Shown here piece by piece: positions 10,719 through 22,600 of a stretch of DNA of 64,000 nucleotides (positions are counted from its first letter, which is position 1; each line of letters begins with the position of its first letter). Source of the stretch: Streptococcus infantis (GTDB taxonomy: Bacteria; Bacillota; Bacilli; Lactobacillales; Streptococcaceae); the NCBI RefSeq assembly GCF_000963255.1, contig NZ_JYOV01000017.1, positions 59,179 through 123,178 on the forward strand. The letters run 5' to 3'. The notes under the pieces were generated by a model. It had not been told where the DNA came from and searched no databases. It saw only the letters and a program-made list of their open reading frames with translations. The translations under genes were made by a program, and so were the position numbers.

Positions 10719-11426
10719 TTATCCTAATATTCCAGATAAGACATTTAACTGTCCCAACATTAATAAAATTCCCATGAGAACGATCAATAAACCACCAATT
10801 TTCTTCAATAAAAGTATGTGGGATTTGATTCTACTAAAATAAGGCATGACAAGACCTGATGCCAAGGCCAGAACTAAAAATGGAAGTGCCATTCCCAGAG
10901 TGTAAATGAGGGTTAATAAGGCTCCCTGAAGAGCTCCATTTCCTCCTGAGGCAGCCAGTGCTAAAACAGAACTTAAAACTGGACCTATACATGGAGTCCA
11001 GCCAAAGCTGAAGCTGATACCCAATAAAAAGGCCGACAAATATTTACTAGACTGTTTTTTCTTAAATGTTACTGTTTTTTGTACCTCTAATTTTTGTAGA
11101 TGAAGAATTTCCATCTGATGCAAACCCAGTATAATAATCATGATTCCCATGACATAACGAAACCAGTCAGCATAAAGTAAATTCCCAAGGAATCCTGCTC
11201 CAAATCCAAGAATAAAGAAAATGAGAGAGATACCCGTAATAAAACAGAGGGTACGAATCAATCCTGACCAAGCAACGTCTTTACCCAAAAAACAAAATGT
11301 CTTTGACTCCTCTTGATCATCTAGCAGAACACCTGCGTAGACTGGTAACAAGGGAAAGATACAGGGAGAAAAGAATGACAAGACCCCAGCTATAAAGACA
11401 GAAATAAAAAATAAAATACTTTCCAA
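10719..11426 (-). CDS. ccdA: Cytochrome c biogenesis-type thiol transporter CcdA
   Basis: Polytopic membrane protein that passes electrons from cytoplasmic thioredoxin to extracytoplasmic thiol proteins. Of 235 residues, about six hydrophobic helices are visible. The two redox cysteines are in the conserved contexts FFSPCIFPLLPVY near residue 22 and GWTPCIGPVLS near residue 145, each next to proline as the family requires. It precedes the Etrx-like lipoprotein in the same two-gene unit, which supplies its evident partner. Confidence 0.94.
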   Translation of the reverse strand: MESILFFISVFIAGVLSFFSPCIFPLLPVYAGVLLDDQEESKTFCFLGKDVAWSGLIRTLCFITGISLIFFILGFGAGFLGNLLYADWFRYVMGIMIIILGLHQMEILHLQKLEVQKTVTFKKKQSSKYLSAFLLGISFSFGWTPCIGPVLSSVLALAASGGNGALQGALLTLIYTLGMALPFLVLALASGLVMPYFSRIKSHILLLKKIGGLLIVLMGILLMLGQLNVLSGILG

Positions 11427-11525
11427 TTAAAAACCTTCTTTCATATAGTCATCTTTTATTTTACTATAAAAGAAAACGTTTGTAAGATATCCGCTACGCA
11501 AATTTATTTTCAACTTGAAAGAATC

Positions 11526-11552
11526 AAAAAAAGGAGCTCAGCTCCTTTTTTT
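11526..11552 (-). terminator. map operon terminator (bidirectional)
   Basis: Self-complementary AAAAAAAGGAGCT-c-AGCTCCTTTTTTT directly after the map stop. Being symmetrical, it can terminate from either side; here both neighbours run minus, so it ends murA-GNAT-ytoI-map. Confidence 0.9.
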
Positions 11553-11554
11553 GA

Positions 11555-12415
11555 TTAATAAGTTCCCTCTTCACCTTGACTTGTCAAGATTACAGGGCCA
11601 TCTTTTGTAATAACAAACTGATGCTCGTACTGACATGATAGACCACCGTCGATAGTTTTATGTGCCCAGCCTGTTTTCATATCTGTATCGATTTCCCAAT
11701 CACCTGTATTGATCATAGGTTCGATTGTCAAAACCATGCCTTCACGAAGGCGGAGACCACGACCTGCGATACCATAGTTAGGCACCATTGGTTCTTCATG
11801 CATAGTTGGACCAACACCGTGTCCTACAAGATCACGAACAACTCCGTAACCACGACTTTCAGCATATTCCTGAATAGCAGCTCCAATATCTCCAATACGA
11901 TTTCCTACAACAGCCTGCTCAATTCCCTTATACATAGCTTCTTTGGTAACATCCATCAAGTTTTTAACTTCTTCTGACGGTTTTCCAACAGCGTAAGCCC
12001 AACAAGAATCTGCCAATCCGCCCGTAAAGTTTTGAGTGTATTTTTTCATCTGCTCAACGTTGTTAAAATTAAGTTTAGAAACATTGAGGTCAGACTTAGC
12101 GATTGGCCCACCAAGAACCATATCAACTTTCAGCAAATCGCCTTCCTTCAAAATATAGTGGCGTGGAAAAGCATGGGCTACTTCGTCATTAAGCGAACAA
12201 CAAGTTGCGTATGGATAATCCATCATTGCCCCATCAACACCAATTTGAAGAGGGAGGAAATTTTCTTCTTTACAACGACGACGCACATATTCTTCTACTT
12301 CCCACATATCTACACCTGGTTTGATGATGTCACGCAAACCGATGTGAATACTGGCAAGAAAATCGCCAGCTTTATCCATTGCTTCGATTTCTCTAGCTGA
12401 TTTTAATGTAATCAT
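11555..12415 (-). CDS. map: Methionine aminopeptidase, type I
   Basis: Removes the initiator methionine from nascent proteins. The 286 residues are longer than the E. coli enzyme (264) because streptococcal MetAP carries an insert of roughly 27 residues between the two metal-binding aspartates; it is visible between KVDMVLGG and GLADSCWAYAVG. Metal ligands D in KVDMVL, H in GHGVGPTMHEEP, E in TIEPMI and E in YEHQFVI are present. Last gene of the murA-GNAT-ytoI-map run, 15 nt after the previous stop, with a strong terminator. Confidence 0.96.
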   Translation of the reverse strand: MITLKSAREIEAMDKAGDFLASIHIGLRDIIKPGVDMWEVEEYVRRRCKEENFLPLQIGVDGAMMDYPYATCCSLNDEVAHAFPRHYILKEGDLLKVDMVLGGPIAKSDLNVSKLNFNNVEQMKKYTQNFTGGLADSCWAYAVGKPSEEVKNLMDVTKEAMYKGIEQAVVGNRIGDIGAAIQEYAESRGYGVVRDLVGHGVGPTMHEEPMVPNYGIAGRGLRLREGMVLTIEPMINTGDWEIDTDMKTGWAHKTIDGGLSCQYEHQFVITKDGPVILTSQGEEGTY

Positions 12416-12429
12416 GTTTTCTCCTAGTT

Positions 12430-13707
12430 TTAATTAATTTTTACAGTAACATTTGCTTTTGATACGATTTGATGATTGATATAAATGTCATAGTCAATAA
12501 TAGCTGACCTTCTCGTATGATGAATAATTCTAGCCTGAATCCGCAAGGTATCATCAATCTGAACAGCTTGTAAGAAATAAATCAACATTTGTTCAATGAT
12601 GAGGTTACGTCCGCTATTCACAACCAGATCTTGCGTCATATGGGTCAATATTTCTGAAAGAACTCCATTTGCAAGGACTCCATTTTTTTCCAACATAAAT
12701 GGTTCAACCGTAATGACAACTTCGTCATGGTGGTAAGATAACTTTTGACCAACCTGTTCTGAAAATGTTGGTAAAGCTGAAACTTGAGAGCGACTCATCT
12801 TTTCCATGACATCCCGTCTAGTAATGACACCAAGTAAGGTTTGATTGCTTCTCACAACAGGTACCATTTCAAAGTCTTCAGCAATCATTCTCTGGCTAAC
12901 GTTAGCAATATTCGTCGCTAAACCAGTCATATAGACTGTCCTTGTCATGACCTTATCTATCGTTGTACCAGGTGATTTATCTCCAGCATCACGCATAGTA
13001 ACTACACCAACAACAACCTGATGCTGATTGATGACAGGGAAACGGCTCGTCCTATTCTTACGAACCAAGTCTAGATAATCTTTGACAGTATCCGTTTCCT
13101 GTAGAAATCCATATTCATGACTGGTACGATAGATTTTTTCAACCGTTAAAATATCTGTCTTAATCTGAACATTAGACAAAGCTCTGTTGATCATAGTCGC
13201 AATTGTAAATGTATCATGTTTACTGCGCAATACTGGAATATTTTTTTTATTAGCATGGTTCAAAACATCTTCATGAACTTCAAATCCACCTGTTACCAAG
13301 ACAGCATTTTCATTTTCAAGTGCTAATAACTGAATACGTGTTCGATCTCCTACGATAAGTAAGCCGCCATCATGAAGATAAGAAAGAATATTCTTTTCAG
13401 TCATCGCCCCAATGGAGAATTTACTAAATTCTCTATCCAATCCAGCTTGACCAGCTAAAACTTCCGAGCCTGTAACTTCTGCAATTTCTGCGAACGTTAA
13501 TTTCTCAATAGCTACTTTTTTTGACTTTACACGCACTGTTCCACTTCGAGGACGTGTTTCAACAAGTCCCCTATTTTCAGCTTCTTTGATAGCCCGATAT
13601 GCCGTACCATCACTTACTCCCAGCCGATTTGAAATACTACGAACACTGACACGCTTCCCAACTGGTAATTCTTCCAAGTAGGCTAATATTTCTTGGTGTT
13701 TACTCAT
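12430..13707 (-). CDS. YtoI-like HTH / DRTGG / CBS / hotdog regulator
   Basis: Four-part protein of 425 residues. A winged helix-turn-helix (about 1-60, with VSVRSISNRLGVSDGTAYRAIKEAE) is followed by a DRTGG domain (about 70-185), a CBS pair (about 195-310, with VVGVVTMRDAG and LLGVITRRDVME) and a C-terminal thioesterase/hotdog fold (about 320-425). CBS and DRTGG domains bind nucleotides, so it probably senses an adenine nucleotide or an acyl-CoA ligand and binds DNA; targets are unknown. B. subtilis YtoI has this architecture. It overlaps the GNAT gene by 8 nt, so translation is coupled. Confidence 0.88.
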   Translation of the reverse strand: MSKHQEILAYLEELPVGKRVSVRSISNRLGVSDGTAYRAIKEAENRGLVETRPRSGTVRVKSKKVAIEKLTFAEIAEVTGSEVLAGQAGLDREFSKFSIGAMTEKNILSYLHDGGLLIVGDRTRIQLLALENENAVLVTGGFEVHEDVLNHANKKNIPVLRSKHDTFTIATMINRALSNVQIKTDILTVEKIYRTSHEYGFLQETDTVKDYLDLVRKNRTSRFPVINQHQVVVGVVTMRDAGDKSPGTTIDKVMTRTVYMTGLATNIANVSQRMIAEDFEMVPVVRSNQTLLGVITRRDVMEKMSRSQVSALPTFSEQVGQKLSYHHDEVVITVEPFMLEKNGVLANGVLSEILTHMTQDLVVNSGRNLIIEQMLIYFLQAVQIDDTLRIQARIIHHTRRSAIIDYDIYINHQIVSKANVTVKIN

Positions 13708-14251
13708 TTAGATTTCCTTTTGTATAACGGAATTCTAGATAATCCCGCATCTTTCGGGTATAACGATCGCTACCTTTAAAACGACGATAAAGAACAAAAT
13801 CTGATTTCTCTGCTACTTTCTGACTAGCAACATTTTCTAGATGTGTCACAATCGAAAGTTGCTTCAATGCAAACTCGTTCATGGATAAATCTCGTAATTT
13901 GGTAACTGCTTCAGTTATATAACCCTGAGACCAATAGTCTTTCTTTAAAAAATAGCCAATTTCAGCTTCTTTCTTAATTTCATCAAGTTTTTCAAACTTG
14001 ATAGCTCCAATCATTCTTTGCTCTTTTTTATCACAAATAGCCCAAATCCCCAAAGGTGATTTCATAAAATAATTGGCAAGAGCATACTGACTTTCTTCAA
14101 TACTTGCTTGTGCAGGAAAGATAAATTGAAGATTTTCAGGATCTGATGCAAGTTGATGAAAATCATCTACATCTGTAAAAAAGAAGGGACGGAAATATAA
14201 ACGTTCCGTCTCATAGAAAGAAAATTTTGCTAATTTAGTCCAGATATTCAT
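13700..14251 (-). CDS. GNAT N-acetyltransferase (RimJ/RimL-like)
   Basis: Acetyltransferase of 183 residues. The N-terminal FYETERLYFRPFFFTDVDDFHQLASD motif and the mid-protein IGYFLKKDYWSQGYITEAV (acetyl-CoA binding region) are typical of the RimJ/RimL branch that acetylates N-termini or small amines; the substrate cannot be told. The ATG at 14251 is chosen because GAGG lies 6 nt upstream. It lies between murA (16-nt gap) and the YtoI-like gene (8-nt overlap). It resembles the second GNAT at 56176 in layout, suggesting paralogy. Confidence 0.88.
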   Translation of the reverse strand: MNIWTKLAKFSFYETERLYFRPFFFTDVDDFHQLASDPENLQFIFPAQASIEESQYALANYFMKSPLGIWAICDKKEQRMIGAIKFEKLDEIKKEAEIGYFLKKDYWSQGYITEAVTKLRDLSMNEFALKQLSIVTHLENVASQKVAEKSDFVLYRRFKGSDRYTRKMRDYLEFRYTKGNLNE

Positions 14252-14267
14252 TGCAATCCTCAAATTG

Positions 14268-15527
14268 CTAATCTTCGATTAGCTCAATATCTGCTCCAAG
14301 ATTACGCAATTTTTCGATAATATTCGAGTAGCCTCGAAGGATGAATTCAACATTGGTAATCTCTGTTTTTCCTTCAGCCATCAAGCCAGCAATAACTAAG
14401 GCAGCTCCAGCACGTAGATCTGTTGCCTTAACTTTTGCACCCTGCAAAGGATTTCCACCCTTATAAAGTATGTGGTCGTTTGTTGTTGAAATATCTGCAT
14501 TCATTTTGGCTAATTCAAAAACATGGTTGACACGTTTTTCATAGATTGTATCAATCAATGTGCCACGACCTTCTGCTTTTAATAGCAAGGGAGTAATAGG
14601 CTGTTGAAGATCTGTTGCGAAACCTGGATAAGGAGCTGTCTTGATATTAACAGCCTTTAGATTTGTTTGCTCTTCGACGAAAATACTATCTTCAGAAACA
14701 GTCATGTGAACACCCATTTCTTCAAGTTTAGCAATAAATCCTTCTAAATGCTCATAAAGTACATTATTAATTCGAATCCCATGACCTACTGCAGCTGCCA
14801 TCGAAATATATGTACCTGCTTCGATACGGTCAGGGATGACTTGGTGGCGTGTCCCGTGCAAGCTATCCACACCATCAATTGTAATCATATCTGTACCTGC
14901 TCCACGAATGTGAGCTCCCATATTGTTTAATAATGTAGCCACATCAATGATTTCAGGTTCGCGAGCAGCATTTTCAATAACTGTTCGACCTTTAGCTTTT
15001 ACTGCTGCTAGCATCGTATTGATAGTCGCACCAACACTAACAGTATCCATATAGATATGAGCACCATGTAGACTTGATCCCTGGGTTGAGAGATTCATAT
15101 TATCTCCCTCGTAGGTTGTCTTAGCTCCCATAGCTTCAAATGCTTTTAAATGCAAATCAATCGGACGTGGTCCTAGGTCACACCCTCCAGGCAAACCTAC
15201 AGTTGCTTCACCAAAACGTCCTAAAAGACTACCGTAGAAATAATAAGACGCACGCAAGCTATTAATTTTACCATAAGGCATTGGTTTATTTTGAACACCA
15301 CGAGGATCAATCTCAAGAACATCGTCATAACGCTTGACACTAGCTCCCATGATTTCCATAATCTCAATAAGACTAGCTACATCAGAGATGTCTGGAACAC
15401 AATCTAAAATCACAACATCATCTGATAAAATAATGGCAGGAATCAAGGCAACGACACTATTTTTAGCGCCACTAATCGTAATTTCACCTTTCAATGGTCT
15501 CCCACCGTTAATGACAATTTTTTTCAT
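14268..15527 (-). CDS. murA: UDP-GlcNAc 1-carboxyvinyltransferase
   Basis: Transfers enolpyruvate from PEP to UDP-GlcNAc, the first committed step of peptidoglycan synthesis and the fosfomycin target. It has 419 residues as in the family. The N-terminal [18 protein letters not shown] loop includes the K-N pair, the fosfomycin-reactive cysteine is C116 in [11 protein letters not shown], and DRIEAGTY and the C-terminal [12 protein letters not shown] follow. Streptococci have two MurA copies; which one this is rests only on similarity to the pneumococcal copy found beside GNAT-ytoI-map. The ATG at 15527 has only a weak AAAGAG site; a GTG 15 nt earlier is poorer. Confidence 0.95.
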   Translation of the reverse strand: MKKIVINGGRPLKGEITISGAKNSVVALIPAIILSDDVVILDCVPDISDVASLIEIMEIMGASVKRYDDVLEIDPRGVQNKPMPYGKINSLRASYYFYGSLLGRFGEATVGLPGGCDLGPRPIDLHLKAFEAMGAKTTYEGDNMNLSTQGSSLHGAHIYMDTVSVGATINTMLAAVKAKGRTVIENAAREPEIIDVATLLNNMGAHIRGAGTDMITIDGVDSLHGTRHQVIPDRIEAGTYISMAAAVGHGIRINNVLYEHLEGFIAKLEEMGVHMTVSEDSIFVEEQTNLKAVNIKTAPYPGFATDLQQPITPLLLKAEGRGTLIDTIYEKRVNHVFELAKMNADISTTNDHILYKGGNPLQGAKVKATDLRAGAALVIAGLMAEGKTEITNVEFILRGYSNIIEKLRNLGADIELIED

Positions 15528-15568
15528 TTTATACTCTTTCACTATTTATTAAGAAGGTCTCACCCTAT

Positions 15569-15597
15569 ATTATACCATATTTCTTACTAATAGCCAA
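15569..15597 (-). promoter_or_regulatory. murA operon promoter
   Basis: Minus strand TTGGCT, 17-nt spacer, TATAAT preceded by TGG (extended -10). It lies about 40 nt before the murA ATG and drives murA-GNAT-ytoI-map. Confidence 0.72.
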
Positions 15598-15708
15598 TCC
15601 TATAAAATAATTAACAAACGTCTCACACTTAATTCCACCATAAAAATCCGTTTTAGACTAATTTCCACTTTGGTCAGGAAAGTGGAAGTTACTTTGAGAA
15701 ATTACCCT

Positions 15709-16449
15709 CAAGATTTTGACAATCTCAATATCATCACAGTTCTGGAAGGTAGAACACAATCTATCATCCGAAATCATTTTCTTAAATATGAGAGTTCTGT
15801 CCGAAGTCGCGTCAAAATCATTACTATGGATATGTTTAGCCCTTATTATGACTTGACTAGACAACTTCGCTTTCGAATTTCTAGGCTCAGGCTGAAACAG
15901 TCTACGAGACTGTTTCACTCCCAAACGCTAAAATCGTTCTGGATCGCTTTCACATTGTACAACATCTAAGCCGTGCTATGAGTCGTGTGCGTGTACAAAT
16001 TATGAATCAATCAGGATAGTCGTAAACTGAGTGATAAACATTTTTATCGCCCTACTTTTCGTATGCATTTAACCAATAAGGAAATCCTAAACAAGCTTTT
16101 GAGCTATTCCGAAGACTTGAAACACCACTATCATCTCTATCAACTCTTGCTTTTCCACTTTCAGAATAAGGAGCCGAAGAAATTCTTTGGACTCATTGAG
16201 GACAATCTAAAGCTGGTTCATCCTCTTTTTCAGACTGTCTTGAAAACATTTCTAAAGGACAAAGAGAAAATTGTCAACGCTCTTCAACTACCCTATTCTA
16301 ACGCCAAACTGGAAGCCACTAATAATCTAATCAAACTTATTAAACGCAATGCCTTTGGTTTTCAGAACTTTGAAAACTTCAAAAAACGCATTTTTATCGC
16401 TCTGAACATCAAAAAAGAAAGGACGAAATTTGTCCTTTCTCGAGATTAG
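15709..16449 (+). pseudogene. Broken ISL3-family transposase
   Basis: Homologous to the transposase starting at 63422. It begins at the equivalent of that protein's QDFDxLNIITVLEGRTQxIIRNH and continues FLKYESSVRSRVKIITMDMFSPYYDL. The frame is then lost around 15865-15925, where a palindrome (GAAACAGTCT/AGACTGTTTC) interrupts TRQL-FP. It resumes with KIVLDRFHIVQHLSRAMSRVRVQIMNQ, loses about 19 codons near 16013 with a stop, and runs on open to the end (RMHLTNKEIL...KERTKFVLSRD). The N-terminal 165 or so codons are deleted. It cannot encode active enzyme. Confidence 0.9.
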
Positions 16450-16480
16450 CTTTTCTTCAACCCACTACAGTTGACAAAAA
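15709..16480 (+). mobile_element. Remnant of an ISL3 (IS1167-like) element
   Basis: It holds the 3' portion of an ISL3 transposase and the right inverted end (TTCTTCAACCCACTACAG at about 16453-16470). Reverse-complemented, this end shares the CTGTAGTGGGTT core with the left end of the intact copy at 63298 (GTAGTGGGTA). The left half of the element is gone. It separates the murA promoter from the zmpB-like gene. Confidence 0.85.
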
Positions 16481-16532
16481 ATACCAGATGAGGTGTTTTT
16501 TAGCGTGCCCTTTTATGGATCAATAAGTGGTA

Positions 16533-16571
16533 AAAATAAGACAGTAACCTCAGAATAGCTACTGTCTTATC
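16533..16571 (-). terminator. zmpB-like gene terminator
   Basis: Minus strand ATAAGACAGTAGC...GTTACTGTCTTAT followed by TTTTTACC, about 85 nt after the protease stop. The stem is 11-12 bp. Confidence 0.8.
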
Positions 16572-16655
16572 TCTTTTTTTACTTAAGGCCCTTGATATAC
16601 TTGACAAATGGTAGAAAAGAGCCACTTTTCAGAGGGAGCAAAAAACTTGTCCCTT

Positions 16656-19600
16656 TTATATTTTAAACAATGGATTTAAGAAACCATCTGTGTTTTGTAA
16701 TAATTTCTTATAAACTTTCCACTTGAGGCCTTCGGTATGCTTGAAACCACCTTCTTTCAAGTCTTTCTCAACAGCAGTGTTAAATAAGTTTTGAAGTTGA
16801 GCGTAAGTTGAAATCTTAGAACCGTCTACTTCAATCTCAACAAAGCCTTTCTGTGCTTTCGCATACACTTCATGATACCAATGTTTCTTCCACTCTTCGA
16901 GGTTTTGGAATTGATTATTAGAAACTTTCTTGATAATGAAATCATCACCTAAAAGCCCTTTATTTTCTCTGTTGGCATCACCTTTTAACTTGTTAGAAAC
17001 ATAAGGGATAAAGCCATTCTCATAACCATAGTAACCCCACATACGGAAAGTATTGTGTTTAAAGGAAATAGAACCTACGGTGCTTCGACTCGTATTCCCG
17101 CCAAAGATACCTGCCATCATATTGACCGTTTGATAAGCACTATCAAAACCTTCCGTACGGAAGCGACCGTTATTTGGCATACCATGAAGAGTTACAAAGT
17201 TATTATCTACCAACTTGTCAATGCTATCAATTGGTAATTTCTTCTCTTCTTCCGTCAAATCACGTAATTTGTCCCACTGGTGTGGTTCTCCAATTAAACG
17301 GTTTCTATCCGCATTGGTGCGCCACTCTTTATCCATCTTCTTGAACCACTTAGAGTTGTCTGATAAATTCTGATGAATAACAGCAGAAGCTTCTAAGTAA
17401 TCCAACATCATCATAGACTCATTGTAGTTTTTCATATAACTATCAATCTTGTCTCGACTGTCTAACTTAGCTGGGTCATAATTGTAGTACTGCTCACCAT
17501 CATTTTTACGCTCATAAGCCATGTTGATACCCAGAGCTTTATACTCACTATTCGGAGTAGATTTATCAGGGGTTTGTAACATACCTTGAGCAAAGGCTTC
17601 TAAATCAGTACCCTCACGGTGTCTGTAACCTCCGTAGTAAACCATTCTATCGTTGACGTGAGTTGTTTCATGGGTGAAGGCTGAAATACCAAAGTCGTCT
17701 AACATTTTCGTAACCATGAAATACACTTGATCATCTTTATACGGGTCGCCATAAATCTTAGCCATCGCTCCCATAGCTCCATTTACTTGATGCCAACGAT
17801 CAGTCGGGCCGAATAGCTCACGAATAGGAGATACCACTGCACCACCTCGTCCATAACCTTGACGATTTGCGTCAGGAATACCGTCATACCACTGACTGTC
17901 CCACACAGGAGTCGGTACCATATTTTGACTCTTGAGGAGCTTATCACGTACACTTGGAAGAGCTAAACGAGACCAAAAGTCTAGGTATCTTTGTTGTGCT
18001 TTTGCTACTGAAATAATCTTAGGTTTTAAAGACTCTCTCGCTTCCTCTGTATTTTTACCATATCTCTCAAATGAACTATAAGCTAAAGTGTTATAGGTTG
18101 AAATCATAAAGATATGAGCTTTCTTTAAGTTGAGCAATGGTAAAATCATACGACCGTGAATATCATTGTTTAAACCATCAAATACACGGTGACGCTTATC
18201 TTTAAAGGCTTCTGTACTTGTTTCAGGTTCTACTACATAAACGTTTTTCGCAGAATGAATAAACCAGTCATTCAAATCTTTATCTTCTGTAAACAAACGC
18301 ATGTTATAGTCTAAGAAGCTACGTAAATCACCTTTACCAGTTGCACCAGCAATCACTTCTTTGTAGGCATCTTGCGTACGGTCACCTTTTAAGAAATGCT
18401 CCCTTGAACCAATTTGAATCAAACGGTCTAGTACACTTGGTGTCTTACCATAGAAGTCCGGTTTGAACGTCATGATATCCTTGATACTTAAATCACCATA
18501 TTTGATATCGTAGTAACGATTGAGATAAGTCAGTCCCATTATGATTTTAGCTTTGTTATCTTCAACTTTCTTAAGTAAAGCACGCTCGACTACTTCCCCA
18601 CCGTTTAACTGATGATCTTCATTTTCTAAAATCTGACTAACAAGTTTTTCTAAGTTTCCTTTTACTTCTTCAAAACTTTCTTCTAAATACAAGCCCTTAA
18701 TATACTCAGTTTTCTTATCTTGTGTGTTCTTCCAAGGTTTATCACGCTGATCCATCAAGCTACGAACTTCATCTGAAAGTAAGGTAACACTAGCTAACTT
18801 CTCTTTAATACCGCTTGCTAACTGGTTACGATTCTTCATAACCATATTTGGAGTATAGACAATGTTTTGACCTACTACATCATACTCTTTTACTTGAACT
18901 ACTTTAGAGTCCGTTTTAGCGGTCACAGTTAACTCTTCTTTTGTACCATCAGCATAGTGAACCATAATCTTATCAATATCCGATAAATCAGTGACAAATT
19001 GCCCTGCTTTCATACCTGTTACAGACAGAACAGTTTTCTTAACAAGATTGGACTCATCTGTTAACTTATTCCCTTGGTTTACAATCCACTCTTTGTTATA
19101 AAATGGTTGCAGTTTTTCCAAGTTTCGATAAGCTAGGTTTCTTGTTTCTTGGTAGTCCTGAATCGCTTTATATTCAGAATCTCTATCAACGATACGATTT
19201 AACTTGTTTACGATAGGATCTTGAATAGTAAAGGTGTTGGCTGTGATATTCATCTTAGCGATTTTAGCATCTGCTTCTGCTTGAGAGATACCAGTAATAC
19301 GATTTGAATGTTTGTAGGAAGATAAACCACTTGCAACACCATTTACATAATTTACACGTTTGATATTATCTAATCCAAAATATTGGTCATTATCATTCAA
19401 GGCTGGTGAACCATAGACAATTTCACCATTATTTACTTTAAGCATTGTTACGACGTCTTCAATAACACCCCAGTTAAAGTTATTATGAATTACACCTCCA
19501 CTTTCGCCATGCTGAATCAAATTCATAGTACCTTTTATTACAGCATTTCGGAGAAATCCTTTTTTACCTACTGTCATCGAGTCAATACCATGATCTAGTT

Positions 19601-22600
19601 TACCAATTAAACCACCATATTTAGATTTATTGGCACTAATCTTAGCATCAACGTAAGCTTTATCAACGTTACTTATCCAACTTTCGCTGACAAGTCCACC
19701 AGACCACCAGCCTTTATCTCCAAGACTGTTAATCTTACCAATAAATGCTACATTGCGCATAGTAGCTTCATCTAACTTATTAACTGCACCAGTTACATCG
19801 TTATTTCCTGTTACTGAACCTACTACTTTGATATTCTCAAGTGTAGATTTCTTAAACATATTACCAATAGGGGCAACTTTATCAGCCCAAGGCATGTTAA
19901 TATTTACATTACCCAAGTTAAAGTTTTTGAGTGTAGCACCCTCAGCCTCATTAAACAAAGGTCTTTCTAAGTTATGAATCGTGTACTGATGATTCTCTAC
20001 ACTTGATAGAGTACCTCTAAACTTAGCCATAACATAAGCTTTACCTGCTGGTTTAACGTTAACTGCATTCAAATCTGCACCAAGTTTAAAGTCACCGGTA
20101 GGATTTGCTTGCATATCTTTTGCTAAATCATGGAAGTTGTAATAAACCTTATCCTCGGTAGCTCTTGGTTTTTCAAGATAATAAGTGTACGTATCTTTTA
20201 ACTTACCGTCTTTATCACGTTGAACTAAGTCAGGTGCTTTTGCCGTTACCTTGTAAAGCTGCTTACCTTCCTCAATGACCTCTTCAATCTTATCAATTGC
20301 TAAACGAGTCACTTTGTTTTCTCTGGAGGTTACTTTTAAGTAATAGTTGTTAACATTACTTGGAAGAGAGGTTAAATGATTACTATCGCTTTCGACACCG
20401 CTTTCGTTTACTTGTACGAGACTGGTATTTGCAATATCTTTCAACTCAACTTTCTTTAAATCTAAGCGTAAAGGTTTATCTTCCAAAGTCGATACTTCTG
20501 CACCCTTACCTACATCATAAGTCATAGTGGTTGAAATCGTATAATCTTTGTAATAGTCTAAGTTATCTAATACTTGAGATAAGTTATCGGTTTTTAAATC
20601 AAGCGTTTTTACAATTTTTCCACCTTCTTTGATAGTCGCTACAATGCGTGTAATTGTAGCATTGTCTTGATTTTCTAGATTGTAGTTAATTGTAGCAGAC
20701 TTAGCTAAAACATCCTTAGATACAGTGGTCAGAGTCAAAACAGGAGCCGTTTTTTCTTTGAGCTTTTCTTTGGTACCTTTTACAAGAATTTCAGGCTTCA
20801 TTTCTTTCAAAATAGTTACTGTTTCAACTGGGTCACTGATTTTTTTGCCATGTAACTCTTCATAGCTAGTAACAATTTGACGTTCGCCATCCTCACCAAC
20901 TTGTTTAATAGAATCATCACCTATAAATTTGCTAGAATCAGATTCTTCTGTGATAGTTTTAGGAATAGTCTCTGTACGAATATCAGTATGTAAAGCAGGA
21001 AGCTCTTCTCTCTCTGGAGCAACGTCAGGAACTGTAGCTAGTGGATCGGTATACTCTGAGATTTCAATAACCGGCGGATCAATTAAGTTTCCTGTTTCAT
21101 CTACTCCTGTTGTACCTACAGATTCCGTGTATTCTGACTTCTCGGACTTGGGTGCTTCGTCTGGAACTGTGCCTACCGGTTCAGTGTATGCTGGTTTTTC
21201 ATGAACTTCTGGCTCACCTTTTTCAGTCACAACAGCTTCGGGTAATGCCGGTTGAACTTCCGGTTCGCCTTTGTCAGTCACAACAGCTTCGGGTAATGCC
21301 GGTTGAACTTCTGGTTTTCCTTTATCAGTCACAACAGCTTCTGGTAATGCTGGTTGAACTTCCGGTTCGCCTTTGTCAGTTACAACAGCTTCTGGTAAGG
21401 CTGGTTGAACTTCCGGTTCGCCTTTGTCAGTTACAACAGCTTCTGGTAATGCTGGTTGAACTTCCGGTTCGCCTTTGTCAGTCACAACAGCTTCGGGTAA
21501 TGCCGGTTGAACTTCCGGTTCCACTTTATCAGTTACAACAGCTTCGGGTAACGCTGGTTGAACTTCCGGTTCACCTTTATCAGTTACAACAGCTTCGGGT
21601 AACGCTGGTTGAACTTCCGGTTCACCTTTATCAGTTACAACAGCTTCGGGTAATGCCGGTTGAACTTCCGGTTCGCCTTTGTCAATCACAACAGCTTCGG
21701 GTAACGCTGGTTGAACTTCCGGTTCGCCTTTGTCAGTCACAACAGCTTCGGGTAATGCCGGTTGAACTTCCGGCTCGCCTTTGTCAGTCACAATAGCTTC
21801 CGGCAACGCTGGTTGAACTTCAGGTTCTACAAGGTTTGTACCTATTGGTTGCGTATAGTCAGGCTTCTCATACTTAGGAGCATCGTCTGGGACTGTGCCT
21901 ACTGGTGCAGTGTACTCTGGTTTCTCTGATTTAGGTGCTTCGTCAGGCACTGTACCCACTGGTTTAGTGTATTCTGGTTTCTCAGCTTTAGGTGCTTCGT
22001 CAGGCACTGTGCCAACTGGTTTAGTATATTCTGGTTTGTCTGCTTTAGGTGCTTCGTCAGGAACCATCCCCACAGGTTGAGTGTATCCTGGTTTTTCATG
22101 AACTTCGGGCTCAACCAGATTACCACCAACTGGTGCTGTATGTTCTGGTTTTTCTGCTTTAGGCGCTTCATTAGGGATACTTTGAATTTCAGATACTGGA
22201 ACATTTTTTGTCCCCTCAGCTTTATGTTGAATTTCTGAGATTGCATCATCATCAAGAGGTAAGTATCCAATATAACGATATCCAGCAATTTGAACTACTC
22301 CTTCATTACTTGGAGCTTTCAAAGGATTGCTTATATCGAGAGCTTGCATACTAGAAAGACTAATCAGTCCGATAGTAGTAACTAAGAACAAACTACTAAC
22401 TTTTTTCTTTTTATGAACCAAAAGGACTAAACTACCAACAGCTAATAGCCCTAAAGCTGTAAGCACAGAAGTCGATGAACCTGTTGCAGGAAGAGCTTCC
22501 TGCTGATAAATAAGAGCATAAGTTACCTCATTATCAGTAGGAATTCCTGCTTGAATCTTTCTTTGTTCTTCCTTTGTAAGAGCGCTTTTTTCAATGTAAT

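Noticed and set aside
21110..21796. Plus-strand 228-codon open frame rich in Leu/Gln/Val through the zmpB-like repeats; similar frames at 27016-27798 in iga.
   Set aside because: It exists because a 51-bp repeat (divisible by 3) keeps any frame open in every unit. It has no ribosome site and no promoter, and the sense frame is clearly the protease.
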